DNA of 64,000 nucleotides from Haemophilus parainfluenzae (GTDB lineage: Bacteria > Pseudomonadota > Gammaproteobacteria > Enterobacterales > Pasteurellaceae): positions 868,001-932,000 of the forward strand of contig NZ_CP063117.1 of assembly GCF_014931375.1 (NCBI RefSeq). The letters run 5' to 3'. Of this stretch, positions 46,113 to 55,582 are shown piece after piece; within the stretch, counting starts at the first letter, position 1, and every line of letters starts with the position of its first letter. The position numbers and the translations under genes were made by a program. The notes beneath the pieces were generated by a model, which worked only from the letters and a program-made list of their open reading frames with translations, had not been told where the DNA came from and ran no database searches.

Positions 46113-46152
46113 AAAAAGGTAATCCTGTAAAAAATTCTGTAAAACGCTGTCC

Positions 46153-46180
46153 ATATTACGGATAAAAATGTTGCTGTCAA
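46153..46180 (-). promoter_or_regulatory. Promoter of the leuL-leuABCD operon
   Basis: On the minus strand TTGACA (46180-46175), 16 bases, TAATAT (46158-46153). Confidence 0.75.
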
Positions 46181-46358
46181 ATCATTTATTAGTGATTTAT
46201 ATCTAAAGTGAATATCTCAACACAACCTTAAAAGTTTATTTCTCTTGATATAAGTTTTTTATCAGAATTAATCTCTAAAAATGGCTTTTGAGAAGCTGTT
46301 TTTGTCCTGTTTTATTACTCGTTTCTGGTATGCCGATTTTTTATAAAATTTTTTCTCT

Positions 46359-46380
46359 TTTTGCGATCTGAATCGCAGAA
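46359..46380. promoter_or_regulatory. CRP-S (Sxy-dependent competence) site of dprA
   Basis: TGCGA-TCTGAA-TCGCA (46362-46377) is the perfect palindromic core of the non-canonical CRP-S site, with a T run on the left and A-rich right flank. The centre is about 61 bases before the start point implied by the CATAAT box at 46418-46423, the typical position in competence genes. Confidence 0.8.
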
Positions 46381-46445
46381 TTAAGACAAACTTTTCATTT
46401 TTTGAGACAAATCTCACCATAATTCTCTTTTTAAAGGAGAGATAG

Positions 46446-47564
46446 ATGAGCAATTTTACCTCGATTTTGTTGCGATTAGCTCAAGTGCCCAAATTGGGCA
46501 GTGTGCGGATTCAACAAATTTTGGCCCATGTGAATATAGAAGACTTGTTAAATTATGATGAAGTGGCATTTCAACAAATGGGGTGGGATGCTTTGCAGAT
46601 TCGTCGTTGGTTTCAGCCAGAAATGAAATTTATTGAACCTGCTTTGAACTGGGCCGAAAAAGAAGGACATCATTTAATACACTGTTTTTCAGATGAGTAT
46701 CCTTTTTTACTCAAACAAATTAGTGGCTTTCCACCTTTATTATTTGTGAAAGGCAATTTGACCGCACTTTCTGCTCAGCAAATTGCCATGGTTGGAAGCC
46801 GTTATTGTTCGGCTTATGGGGAATATTGGGCAAAGTATTTTGCGACAGAACTTTCTCTTGCAGGATTGACGGTCACGAGTGGGCTGGCTTTAGGTATCGA
46901 TGGATTTAGTCATCAGGCGGTGGTGGATATTCAAGGGCAAACCATTGCCGTATTGGGTAGCGGATTAGATCACATTTATCCCGCTAAACATCGCCGATTA
47001 GCCGAGAAAATTATCGAAAATAACGGGGCGTTAGTTTCTGAATTTATTCCTACGCAAGCACCGATAGCCGAAAATTTTCCTCGTCGTAATCGCATTATCA
47101 GCGGGCTTTCATTGGGAACGTTAGTCATTGAAGCAACAGAGAAAAGCGGTTCATTGATTACAGCGCGTTATGCTTTAGAACAAAATCGCGATATTTTTGC
47201 CTTACCAGGGAATATTCAAAGTGAATACAGTCAAGGCTGCCATAAACTGATTAAGCAAGGGGCGATGTTGGTGGAAAATGTCAAAGATATTTTAGATAGC
47301 CTCAATCACAGCGTTGTTTTTCAGCCTCCAGTACATAATACGCAAATTAATAAGCCGATAGCTCAACCACTCACAGCAAAAACACTAGCCGTGGAACCAA
47401 GTCATCCTGAACTTTATCAACATATCAGTTATACACCAATAAGCCTTGATGATTTATCGGTTACATTGAATTTGCCGGTGGATTTGCTTTTAGTGCAGTT
47501 GTTAGATTTGGAGTTACAAGATTTAATCGTCAATGAGAATGGACTCTATAAGCGGATAGCATAA
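46446..47564 (+). CDS. dprA: DNA-processing protein DprA
   Basis: Cytoplasmic protein that receives incoming single-stranded DNA during transformation and loads RecA. 372 residues. The central Rossmann-type domain shows [50 protein letters not shown] and [20 protein letters not shown], and the end [20 protein letters not shown]. An N-terminal SAM-like region and a C-terminal winged-helix-like tail flank it. GGAGAG is the ribosome site. The CRP-S site upstream makes it part of the competence regulon, fitting the many uptake signals in this DNA. Confidence 0.96.
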   Translation: MSNFTSILLRLAQVPKLGSVRIQQILAHVNIEDLLNYDEVAFQQMGWDALQIRRWFQPEMKFIEPALNWAEKEGHHLIHCFSDEYPFLLKQISGFPPLLFVKGNLTALSAQQIAMVGSRYCSAYGEYWAKYFATELSLAGLTVTSGLALGIDGFSHQAVVDIQGQTIAVLGSGLDHIYPAKHRRLAEKIIENNGALVSEFIPTQAPIAENFPRRNRIISGLSLGTLVIEATEKSGSLITARYALEQNRDIFALPGNIQSEYSQGCHKLIKQGAMLVENVKDILDSLNHSVVFQPPVHNTQINKPIAQPLTAKTLAVEPSHPELYQHISYTPISLDDLSVTLNLPVDLLLVQLLDLELQDLIVNENGLYKRIA

Positions 47565-47628
47565 ACGGGGTAGAGTAAGGAGGCTATCCTGTGCTAAGAT
47601 ACGGCTCAGTGTTTAGAAAGGAGAACCT

Positions 47629-48405
47629 ATGTTAGCCATTATTTCCCCGGCAAAAACCTTAGATTTTGAAAGTGCGGTCAGAAATCTTCCTGTTTCTCAA
47701 CCGCACTTGACGGATTATAGTGAGCAACTGATTGAAATCTGTCGTCAATTATCTCCCCAAGATCTTTCTTCCTTAATGTCTATCAGCGATAAACTTGCAG
47801 GCTTAAATGCCGCTCGCTTTGCGGAATGGACAAAATCTCACAACGAAAAAAATTCACGCGCAGCCATTTGGGCATTCAAAGGTGATGTTTATACCGGTTT
47901 AGATGCGGATAGCTTATCTGATGAAGATGTGCAATTCGCACAACGCCATTTACGTATGCTTTCTGGCTTATATGGCTTACTTAAACCCCTTGATTTAATG
48001 CAACCTTACCGCTTGGAAATGGGTACGAAGTTAGCGAATCCAAAAGGGAAAGATCTTTATGCTTTTTGGGGGAACATTATCACTCAATCCGTACAACAAG
48101 CACTTGATGAGCAAGGCGATCGTGTGTTGATCAATTTAGCTTCCGATGAATACTATAAATCAGTGAAAGAAAGCCAATTAGAGGCACAGATTGTGAAGCC
48201 TGTTTTCTTAGATAATAAGAATGGTAAATACAAAGTGGTCAGCTTTTATGCAAAAAAAGCCCGTGGTTTAATGTGTCGTTTTATCATTCAAAATCGTTTG
48301 GAACGTGTTGAACAACTGAAAGAGTTTGACCTAGCTGGTTATTGGTTTGATGCGACATCCTCAACTGAAAAAGAATTTGTATTTAAGCGAGATATCAATG
48401 AATAA
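47629..48405 (+). CDS. yaaA: Peroxide stress protein YaaA
   Basis: 258 residues, the same length as E. coli YaaA, which lowers free iron and DNA damage under peroxide. Family marks are [13 protein letters not shown] at the N-terminus, [52 protein letters not shown] and [15 protein letters not shown]. Two uptake signals lie in its first 80 bases of coding sequence. The lipoprotein gene overlaps its last eight bases. Confidence 0.95.
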   Translation: MLAIISPAKTLDFESAVRNLPVSQPHLTDYSEQLIEICRQLSPQDLSSLMSISDKLAGLNAARFAEWTKSHNEKNSRAAIWAFKGDVYTGLDADSLSDEDVQFAQRHLRMLSGLYGLLKPLDLMQPYRLEMGTKLANPKGKDLYAFWGNIITQSVQQALDEQGDRVLINLASDEYYKSVKESQLEAQIVKPVFLDNKNGKYKVVSFYAKKARGLMCRFIIQNRLERVEQLKEFDLAGYWFDATSSTEKEFVFKRDINE

Positions 48406-48991
48406 AATCCTGGTTATATTGACCGCACTTTTACTCTCAGGTTGTGCGGCAAAAGTGAGTCAACTTCAAACTCCTGAAAAAATAGAGTACAACGGCAAAA
48501 CTTATAAACTTACTGCAAGCCAAGATTTGGATACGATTGCGCGTTATGTTTATCTTGCCGAGCCAGATACCTTAGAAAATTGGCAATCTCAAATTGAAGT
48601 GTTGCTTGATCGTGATTTATCCCGTTCTATTGAGCAACGCGTAGCATTGCGTGAGAAGGTATACCGTAATTTAGGGGTGAAAGATTTCAAAATTCTTGCA
48701 AATTCAACGAATCCGAAAAAGCCTGCCACAGAGTTAAATGGTTATGTCATTTATGCTCCGACAGAACAAAATCCGTCTTGGCAAGTGGATATTGCTAAGG
48801 GTAAAAATATTCCACGTTGTGGCTTTGTGCAATATCAATATTCCCAAAAAGTGGAACAAGGTAAGAAATTTCAGCGTTTAAACAAAGTAAAAATTGTGAA
48901 AAATTTACAAAAGTATTTGGTGGCGAAAGAAAGCAAGACATTACAAAAAGCCGATCTTTCTTGGAAATGTGAAAGTTATTTCCATCACTAA
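48398..48991 (+). CDS. Hypothetical lipoprotein
   Basis: 197 residues from the ATG at 48398, which overlaps the yaaA stop by eight bases; earlier in-frame starts would run far into yaaA. The signal peptide [19 protein letters not shown] carries a lipobox LSGC (cysteine 16). The mature protein is mixed alpha/beta with two cysteines ([15 protein letters not shown]). I recognise no domain. Context gives no function beyond co-expression with yaaA. Confidence 0.75.
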   Translation: MNKILVILTALLLSGCAAKVSQLQTPEKIEYNGKTYKLTASQDLDTIARYVYLAEPDTLENWQSQIEVLLDRDLSRSIEQRVALREKVYRNLGVKDFKILANSTNPKKPATELNGYVIYAPTEQNPSWQVDIAKGKNIPRCGFVQYQYSQKVEQGKKFQRLNKVKIVKNLQKYLVAKESKTLQKADLSWKCESYFHH

Positions 48992-49101
48992 AACTTATAC
49001 TAGATCAAATTCCACGTAAATTTTAAAAATTTTTCTAGAGCAGAAATAATGGATGGTGTAATCTTGACGCCAATTATTCTTAGAGTTCAAAGTAGGTAAA
49101 T

Positions 49102-50067
49102 ATGATTAAAAAAATTGCTGTATTAACCAGCGGTGGTGATGCACCAGGTATGAATGCTGCCATCCGTGGCGTTGTTCGTGCAGCTCTTGCAGAAGGGCTT
49201 GAAGTATTTGGGATTTATGACGGTTATCAAGGCTTATATAATAATAAAATCAAACAGTTAAATCGTTATAGTGTGTCCGATATTATTAACCGTGGAGGTA
49301 CATTCTTAGGCTCTGCGCGTTTCCCAGAATTTAAAGATCCTGCAGTACGTGAAAAATGTGCAGAAATTTTACGTTCTCACGGTATTGATGCTTTAGTTGT
49401 TATCGGTGGTGACGGTTCTTACATGGGGGCAAAATTGCTTACTGAAGAACATGGTTTCCCTTGTGTGGGTATTCCAGGGACAATTGATAACGATGTAGCT
49501 GGTACAGATTACACAATCGGTTATGAAACTGCACTACAAACAGCCGTTGATGCGATTGACCGTTTACGTGATACCTCAAGTTCTCACCAACGTATTTCTA
49601 TCGTGGAAATCATGGGTCGTCACTGTAGTGACTTAACCATTTCAGCAGGTATTGCCGGTGGTTGTGAATACATTGTGGCATCTGAAATGGAATTTAATCG
49701 TGAAGAATTAATTCGTCAAATTGAACGCAGTATTATTCGTGGAAAACGCCATGCCATTATTGCGATTACTGAATTAATCACAGACGTACATTCTCTTGCT
49801 CGTGAGATCGAAGCTCGCGTAGGCCATGAAACCCGTGCAACTGTATTAGGCCATATTCAACGTGGTGGTTCGCCTTGTGCCTTCGACCGTATTTTAGCTT
49901 CACGTATGGGCGTATATGCGGTAGATATATTGCTACAAGGTAAAGGTGGCTACTGTGTGGGTATTCAAAATGAAAAATTAGTTCACCATGATATTATTGA
50001 TGCAATCAACAATATGCGCCGTGAATTTAAAGCAGATTGGTTAGAAATGGCTAAACGCTTAGAATAA
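49102..50067 (+). CDS. pfkA: 6-phosphofructokinase
   Basis: ATP-dependent phosphorylation of fructose 6-phosphate, key step of glycolysis. 321 residues. ATP-binding [16 protein letters not shown] and [13 protein letters not shown], the catalytic region [31 protein letters not shown] (substrate), and the allosteric effector site [13 protein letters not shown] are all present. Single gene with an AGG ribosome site and a strong terminator. Confidence 0.97.
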   Translation: MIKKIAVLTSGGDAPGMNAAIRGVVRAALAEGLEVFGIYDGYQGLYNNKIKQLNRYSVSDIINRGGTFLGSARFPEFKDPAVREKCAEILRSHGIDALVVIGGDGSYMGAKLLTEEHGFPCVGIPGTIDNDVAGTDYTIGYETALQTAVDAIDRLRDTSSSHQRISIVEIMGRHCSDLTISAGIAGGCEYIVASEMEFNREELIRQIERSIIRGKRHAIIAITELITDVHSLAREIEARVGHETRATVLGHIQRGGSPCAFDRILASRMGVYAVDILLQGKGGYCVGIQNEKLVHHDIIDAINNMRREFKADWLEMAKRLE

Positions 50068-50095
50068 TCTTTTAAAGATTATTTAAAATAAAAGA

Positions 50096-50134
50096 AATCG
50101 GGCTAAAACAATGATTGTTTTAGCCCGATTTTTA
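50096..50134. terminator. Terminator between pfkA and the converging transporter gene
   Basis: AATCGGGCTAAAACAAT pairs with ATTGTTTTAGCCCGATT around a single G, then T residues. Confidence 0.9.
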
Positions 50135-50144
50135 TATGCTTAGA

Positions 50145-51470
50145 TTAGGCTTTTAGTTTGTTTTTCTTACGTTGCAAGAAGTACACGAAAACGAGTAATA
50201 ATGCACAAGCAAGAGACACAATAAACAAGCTACCAAAGAATCCATTCCAGTGGAGAGATTGAATAATCCACGCTAATGGGGCACCCGCCGCTGCCGCACC
50301 AATATAGGCGAAGAGACTAACGAAACCGGTAGAAGAACCTGAAGCATGTTTGTGGGAGTTTTCAGCCGCGGCCATTGCGATAAGGAATTGCGGACCAAAG
50401 ATAAAGAATCCCATGAGGAAGAATAATCCACACATAACGAAATAGTTATCGCTTGGGATGAACCATAATGCTAAGGAGGTTGAAATAATACCTAACACAT
50501 AAATGATGTTCATTTGGGTACGGTTTCCGTTGAAGAACTTATCAGAGCCCCAGCCTGCAAAAAGTGCTCCTAAGAATCCACCGATTTCAAAGAAAGAAAC
50601 CGCGGAGTTCGCTTTAAGTAAGTCATAACCGTGGGTTTCTGTTAAATATAAGTTACCCCAGTCATTGATACCGGTACGGATGATATAAATAAAACACCAA
50701 GAAAATGCTAATGCCCAGATAATGCTGTTTTTAAACACATAAATTTTAAGAATTTCCCAGTTAGATAAACCTAAACCTTCACTTTCATGTTCTTTTTCAG
50801 CAATATCATTACGCCATTCACCTACAGTTGGAAGTCCCATTGAAGTTGGGCGATCGCGTAATAAGAAACAAAGAGCAAAACCGATGACACAGGCAATAAT
50901 CCCTGGCACGATCATACCGTAACGCCATCCCCAATAAAGGGCAACGGCACCAGATAAAATTGGAATGAGTGCACCACCTAAGTTATGTGAGGTATTCCAG
51001 ATCGCCCACCATAAACCACGTTCATTACGTGAGTACCAAGTGTTTAGGATTTTTGAACATGGCGGCCAACCCCAACCTTGGAAAAAGGCGTTGATCATCC
51101 AAAGGGTGATAAACATAAAAACAGATGAGCTCATGCCGAATAGAATATTGACGACACCTGTCATCATTAAGCCAATCCCCATAAAGTAACGAGGGTTAGA
51201 ACGGTCACCAAGTACACCTGATAAGAACTTGGATACACCGTAGGTGAGATAAAACGCAGTACCCATGATACCGATATCGGCTTTTTGTAGCCCTAAGTCC
51301 GTTAGCATGGCAGGCATAACGAAGTTAAAACTTTTACGAGTAAAATAGAAAACGGCGTAGCCGATATAGCTGGTAATCATCAAATGTAATCGCCAGTAAC
51401 GATAAGTTTTGTCGATCTCCTCTTTGCTTTTAGTAACCGGTAGATCCGGTGGTACACTGAAGATACCCAT
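50145..51470 (-). CDS. Organophosphate:Pi antiporter family transporter, UhpC-like
   Basis: An inner-membrane protein of 441 residues with twelve hydrophobic segments. Family motifs: YRYWRLHLMITSYIGYAVFY, FTRKSFNFVMPAML, YGVSKFLSGVLGDRSNPRYF, NAFFQGWGWPPCSKIL, WWAIWNTSHNLGGALIPI. From memory it matches E. coli UhpC, the membrane glucose-6-phosphate sensor, better than GlpT or UhpT. No UhpA/UhpB genes lie nearby, so it may simply transport hexose phosphates. It converges on pfkA. Confidence 0.78.
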   Translation of the reverse strand: MGIFSVPPDLPVTKSKEEIDKTYRYWRLHLMITSYIGYAVFYFTRKSFNFVMPAMLTDLGLQKADIGIMGTAFYLTYGVSKFLSGVLGDRSNPRYFMGIGLMMTGVVNILFGMSSSVFMFITLWMINAFFQGWGWPPCSKILNTWYSRNERGLWWAIWNTSHNLGGALIPILSGAVALYWGWRYGMIVPGIIACVIGFALCFLLRDRPTSMGLPTVGEWRNDIAEKEHESEGLGLSNWEILKIYVFKNSIIWALAFSWCFIYIIRTGINDWGNLYLTETHGYDLLKANSAVSFFEIGGFLGALFAGWGSDKFFNGNRTQMNIIYVLGIISTSLALWFIPSDNYFVMCGLFFLMGFFIFGPQFLIAMAAAENSHKHASGSSTGFVSLFAYIGAAAAGAPLAWIIQSLHWNGFFGSLFIVSLACALLLVFVYFLQRKKNKLKA

Positions 51471-51603
51471 AATATTTCTCCTCTAATGATAATAATTCAT
51501 TCCAGTATATTACAAAGCCGGTTTTTAAAAGGGGACTCAGATCAAAAAATAGAGGATTTATAGGAAAAAATAGTTTGATGAATCGTTGATTTGATGATGA
51601 AGG

Positions 51604-51646
51604 AAAAAAAAGTGCGGTCAACATTTTAGGGTTTTGACCGCACTTC
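51604..51646 (-). terminator. Terminator of folA from paired uptake signals
   Basis: AAGTGCGGTCAA and TTGACCGCACTT form a long stem, with T8 on the minus strand. Confidence 0.85.
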
Positions 51647-51670
51647 GTTTTTGGATGGTTTGGATGTGTT

Positions 51671-52156
51671 TTACGCTTTACGCTGCAAAATTAAAGAACG
51701 ACAATCATAGGGATTATCCGCATCTGCTTGGCGATATTCTTCAAACTCGATGTTCCATTCAGACCAATTAATTTCAGGGAAGAAGGTATCGCCGTCAATG
51801 TCTGCTTGAATTTGTGTGAGATATAGTTTATCTGCTTTAGGTAAATATTGTTTAAATAACTCGCCGCCGCCAATCAACATAATTTCATCAAATTCTTTGA
51901 CAAAATCGACCGCACTTTCAAAATTCTCTTTCCAGATGACACCTTCATGTTCGTAAGGCGTGCGTGAAAGGACAATATTGGTACGTTTGGGTAGTGGGCG
52001 CCCAATGCTTTCAAAGGTTTTACGACCCATAATTACCGGTTTGCCTGTAGTGTTTTTACGAAACCAGGCTAAATCAGCAGGTAAGTGCCAAGGCATTTGA
52101 TTATCTTTTCCGATGACGTTATTTTTTGTTGTTGCAACGATCAAGCTTAATGTCAT
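51671..52156 (-). CDS. folA: Dihydrofolate reductase
   Basis: NADPH-dependent reduction of dihydrofolate; target of trimethoprim. 161 residues from the ATG at 52156 (MTLSLIVATTKNNVIG), with AGGATAG upstream; a longer frame would add 16 lysine-rich residues with no ribosome site. Motifs: MPWHLPADLAWFRKNT with the catalytic acid, VIMGRKTFESIGRPLP, NIVLSRTP and IMLIGGGELFKQYLP. Confidence 0.96.
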   Translation of the reverse strand: MTLSLIVATTKNNVIGKDNQMPWHLPADLAWFRKNTTGKPVIMGRKTFESIGRPLPKRTNIVLSRTPYEHEGVIWKENFESAVDFVKEFDEIMLIGGGELFKQYLPKADKLYLTQIQADIDGDTFFPEINWSEWNIEFEEYRQADADNPYDCRSLILQRKA

Positions 52157-52297
52157 ATTTTCTATCCTATTTTTCTTTTTTTTCACTATATCATAGCTAT
52201 TCACAAAATCTATATATGAGGTTGGATTTTTCGTGATTTTTATTAATTTTAGTGCTAATTTAACCGCACTTTTCTATTTTTTCACTGAGGATAAACT

Positions 52298-53407
52298 ATG
52301 TCGGCAAATCAGAAAACAATCGTCATAAAATTTGGTACTAGCACATTAACACATGGTTCCCCAAAATTGAATGCACCCCACATGGTCGATATTGTTCGCC
52401 AGATTGCCCAACTTCATCAAGCCGGTTTTCGTGTAGTGATTGTGACATCAGGTGCGATTGCCGCTGGACGACATTATTTAAATCATCCTCAACTTCCTCC
52501 AACCATTGCGTCAAAACAGCTTTTAGCTGCTGTAGGGCAGAGTCAGCTTATTCAAGCCTGGGAAAAATTATTTGCGATTTATGATATTCATATTGGGCAA
52601 ATTTTATTAACTCGTGCCGATATTGAAGACCGTGAACGTTTTTTAAATGCACGCGATACATTACATGCGCTGTTGGACAATCACATTATTCCAGTGATTA
52701 ATGAGAATGATGCGGTGGCAACGGCTGAGATTAAAGTAGGGGATAACGATAACTTATCAGCGCTAGTCGCGATTTTAGTGCAAGCGGAACAACTTTACTT
52801 ATTAACGGATCAACAAGGCCTATATGAAAACGATCCGCGTAAAAATCCAGATGCGAAATTAATTCCTGTGGTTGAGCAAATTACCGACCATATTCGTTCT
52901 ATTGCAGGCGGTAGCGGTACAAACCTTGGTACTGGCGGCATGAGCACAAAAATAATTGCGGCAGATGTGGCAACGCGTTCGGGTATTGAAACGATAATTG
53001 CACCAGGTAGCCGACCAGATGTGATTGTGGATTTAGCCTACGATAAACCAATTGGCACCAAATTTATTGCGCATCATTCAGATCGTCTCGAAAGTCGTAA
53101 ACAGTGGTTATTTGCAGCACCATCAGCGGGCATGTTGATGATTGATGAAGGCGCTGAAAATGCCATGTTAGTACAGAATAAATCGTTACTGCCTGCAGGA
53201 ATTACGGCTGTGGAAGGGCGTTTCTCACGTGGTGAAGTCGTCAAAATTAAGAATACCTCAGGTAAAGTGATTGCACTCGGTATGCCACGTTATAACAGCG
53301 ATGCGTTGGAATTAATCAAAGGGAAAAAATCCCAAGATATTGAGCAAATTCTTGGTTATGAATACGGGGCTGTTGCGTTACATCGTGATGACATGATTGT
53401 GCTATAG
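52298..53407 (+). CDS. proB: Glutamate 5-kinase
   Basis: First step of proline synthesis, phosphorylating glutamate. 369 residues: an amino-acid kinase domain ([63 protein letters not shown]) and a C-terminal PUA domain from about residue 275. Divergent from folA, single gene. ProA is not next to it. Confidence 0.96.
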   Translation: MSANQKTIVIKFGTSTLTHGSPKLNAPHMVDIVRQIAQLHQAGFRVVIVTSGAIAAGRHYLNHPQLPPTIASKQLLAAVGQSQLIQAWEKLFAIYDIHIGQILLTRADIEDRERFLNARDTLHALLDNHIIPVINENDAVATAEIKVGDNDNLSALVAILVQAEQLYLLTDQQGLYENDPRKNPDAKLIPVVEQITDHIRSIAGGSGTNLGTGGMSTKIIAADVATRSGIETIIAPGSRPDVIVDLAYDKPIGTKFIAHHSDRLESRKQWLFAAPSAGMLMIDEGAENAMLVQNKSLLPAGITAVEGRFSRGEVVKIKNTSGKVIALGMPRYNSDALELIKGKKSQDIEQILGYEYGAVALHRDDMIVL

Positions 53408-53519
53408 CTTAAAATAGAAATCGGATCTCTCATATTTTCTGAACCTTCCTTTTATTTTGTCGGTCTATAAAACCATAAAAAGGGCGATAGCCCGACATTA
53501 AGTAGTAAAAGGAGACAAC

Positions 53520-53900
53520 ATGAGATTAATAGCGACCGTTTTAGCTGTTGGGCTATTAAGTGCTTGTACGCAGGGCTATTATGTAAAACATCGTAGCCCA
53601 ATTTCAGTGAGCAAACACGTAAAACGTTTAAATACGACGGTTTGTCATGATAAAGATGACTGGTATTTAGATGGTTATCGTGTAGGAAAAGATTTCCAAG
53701 CGCAAAGCCAATCTCAATTGAATAAACGAATTAATTATTGTGGCCGACGTGTACCTGAAGAGCTGAGAACCGCATGGTTTAATGGTTTTGATGCAGGCTC
53801 AAATGGCGTTCAGATTGATATAGAGGGTTATGATGAGGATGCTCTCTTAACCTATGATTATGACGATGATGATCGTTATAGCGAAGACGAAGAAGAATAA
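53520..53900 (+). CDS. Small acidic-tailed lipoprotein, unknown
   Basis: 126 residues. Signal peptide with lipobox LLSAC (cysteine 16) and a GGAGA ribosome site. The mature part has two cysteines (TTVCHDKDDWYLDGYRVGKD and NYCGRRVPEEL) and aromatic residues, then a run of aspartate and glutamate at the end (TYDYDDDDRYSEDEEE). The DGYRVGKDFQ and WFNGFDAG stretches recall small YD-type lipoproteins, but I cannot name a family. Possible metal or charge-mediated binding is speculation. Confidence 0.75.
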   Translation: MRLIATVLAVGLLSACTQGYYVKHRSPISVSKHVKRLNTTVCHDKDDWYLDGYRVGKDFQAQSQSQLNKRINYCGRRVPEELRTAWFNGFDAGSNGVQIDIEGYDEDALLTYDYDDDDRYSEDEEE

Positions 53901-53936
53901 AAAAGTGCGGTTAATTTTAACCGCACTTTTTCTTTT
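53898..53936. terminator. Bidirectional terminator from paired uptake signals
   Basis: AAAAAGTGCGGTTAA and TTAACCGCACTTTTT pair between converging genes, A and T runs on both sides. Confidence 0.9.
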
Positions 53937-54568
53937 TAAAGAATATCGAGTAATTCAACTTCAAACACTAGGGGTGAGAATGGTGGGATAGATGCGCCCG
54001 CACCACGTTCACCGTAAGCCAGTTCGTGTGGAATAGTGAGTTTCCATTTAGAACCAACAGGCATCATTTGTAATGCTTCAACCCAACCACGAATTACGCC
54101 ATTTACTGGGAATTCAGCCGGTGTGCCACGAGCAACAGAGCTGTCGAATACGGTACCATCTGGTAATGTACCTGTGTAGTGAACACGTACTTTATCAGTT
54201 GCAGCTGGTTTGTTACCGTTACCTTCGGTTAAAATTTCGTATTGTAAACCGCTATCAGTCACGTTTACGCCTGCTTTTTTCGCGTTTTCTTCTAAGAATT
54301 TTTTACCTTCTTCTTCAATCGCTTTAAATTGCGCTTGTTGTGCTTCAGCTGCTTGTTGTTGAAGCGCTTGAACAGAATGCATTAAATCATTAATTTCTAA
54401 TGCTGGTTGATTACGATTTAACGCATCAAAAATGCCTTTTGCTACTGCTTCAACAGAAATATTCATTTGGCTATCTGCTAATTGTTGACCGATTTGTAAA
54501 CCGATACCGTAGCTGCCTTTTTCAGAAATACTTTCTAATTTTACTTGTTCAAAAATTTGAGCTGTCAT
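53936..54568 (-). CDS. fklB: FKBP-type peptidyl-prolyl isomerase, FklB-like
   Basis: 210 residues, no signal peptide, so cytoplasmic as E. coli FklB (206). The N-terminal half is a helical dimerisation domain ([19 protein letters not shown], a long glutamine-rich helix). The C-terminal half is the isomerase domain: [58 protein letters not shown]. Located just after psd on the same strand, 21 bases from it. Confidence 0.93.
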   Translation of the reverse strand: MTAQIFEQVKLESISEKGSYGIGLQIGQQLADSQMNISVEAVAKGIFDALNRNQPALEINDLMHSVQALQQQAAEAQQAQFKAIEEEGKKFLEENAKKAGVNVTDSGLQYEILTEGNGNKPAATDKVRVHYTGTLPDGTVFDSSVARGTPAEFPVNGVIRGWVEALQMMPVGSKWKLTIPHELAYGERGAGASIPPFSPLVFEVELLDIL

Positions 54569-54589
54569 GTTTTTTCCTTTGTTGTAAAA

Positions 54590-55459
54590 CTATTTTTTCA
54601 ATGCCAAGATTTCACCCATGCGAACAGGTTCATCAACACTTAAATGATCGGCAATTTGTACTTGACCAGCTTGGAATAAATTAATTACGGTAGAACCAAG
54701 TTGGAACCAACCCATTTCTTGACCTTTGCTTAATTTAACCGCACTTTCACCTTCATAAGTCCAGACTTTTACTTCGTTATGACGTGGTGGGTTAATGACA
54801 CCAGCCCAAACGGTACCGATACTCGCAGTGATTGTTGCACCCACTAAGATTTGTACCATAGTACCGAATTCAGTATCAAAGACACAAATCACACGCTCAT
54901 TACGTGCAAAGAGGTTCGGCACATGTTTCGCTAAAAACGGATTGACGGAGAATAAATCACCCGGCACGTAAATCATCTTGCGAAGAGTACCATCACATGG
55001 CATATGCACACGGTGATAATCACGTGGTGATAAATAAGTGGTGACGAATTCCCCATTTTTAAAGGTCTCGGTTAAATCTTTATCTTCCGCTAATAAATCG
55101 TTTAAGCTGAAGAAGTGACCTTTTGCTTGTAATAGGCGGTCATCTTCAATGTGCCCACATTCACTTACACGGCCATCCGCAGGGCAGCAAAGTGCGGTTG
55201 GATTTTGGTTAATTGGTCGTGCATTTTCTTTTAATGGACGGATAAAGAATTCATTAAAACTGGCGTAATCGCTGAATTTTTCTTTTTCAGCAATGCTCAT
55301 ATCAATGTTGTATTTTTTTGCAAACGCTTTAATCACAAAATGTGTCACCGCGCCCCATTTTTGTTTAGCTAGCCAACCCGCTGCTTGTGTCATGTAGATT
55401 TGAGGCATCACATATTGAAATGCAACTTTTAGGCGTTGCCAATAAGAAATTGGGTTCAT
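54590..55459 (-). CDS. psd: Phosphatidylserine decarboxylase proenzyme
   Basis: Makes phosphatidylethanolamine at the inner membrane. 289 residues from the ATG at 55459 (MNPISYWQRLKVAF). Autocleavage within LGST of FQLGSTVINLF would give a small alpha chain with an N-terminal pyruvoyl group. Also seen: the acidic/histidine pair in CCPADGRVSECG and YLSPRDYHRVHMPCDG. It uses the product of PssA, encoded upstream on the same strand. Confidence 0.96.
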   Translation of the reverse strand: MNPISYWQRLKVAFQYVMPQIYMTQAAGWLAKQKWGAVTHFVIKAFAKKYNIDMSIAEKEKFSDYASFNEFFIRPLKENARPINQNPTALCCPADGRVSECGHIEDDRLLQAKGHFFSLNDLLAEDKDLTETFKNGEFVTTYLSPRDYHRVHMPCDGTLRKMIYVPGDLFSVNPFLAKHVPNLFARNERVICVFDTEFGTMVQILVGATITASIGTVWAGVINPPRHNEVKVWTYEGESAVKLSKGQEMGWFQLGSTVINLFQAGQVQIADHLSVDEPVRMGEILALKK

Positions 55460-55554
55460 TGATTTCTCCAATAAGATTTAAAAGTCAGGCGATTATAACA
55501 ACTTGTTTCACTTGTGCAATGTTAGTTGATGTTTTTGCGCAAGATGAAAGCAAG

Positions 55555-55577
55555 AAGCCGACATTTGTCGGCTTTTT
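55555..55577. terminator. Palindrome after pssA
   Basis: AAGCCGACA and TGTCGGCTT pair tightly, with T6 on the plus-strand side. It sits between pssA and psd and may terminate or stabilise the pssA message. Confidence 0.5.
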
Positions 55578-55582
55578 TGCGT

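Noticed and set aside
46268-46453. 61-codon minus-strand frame between the leu promoter and dprA
   Set aside because: It covers the dprA promoter and CRP-S site and is lysine-rich low-complexity sequence; no ribosome site.
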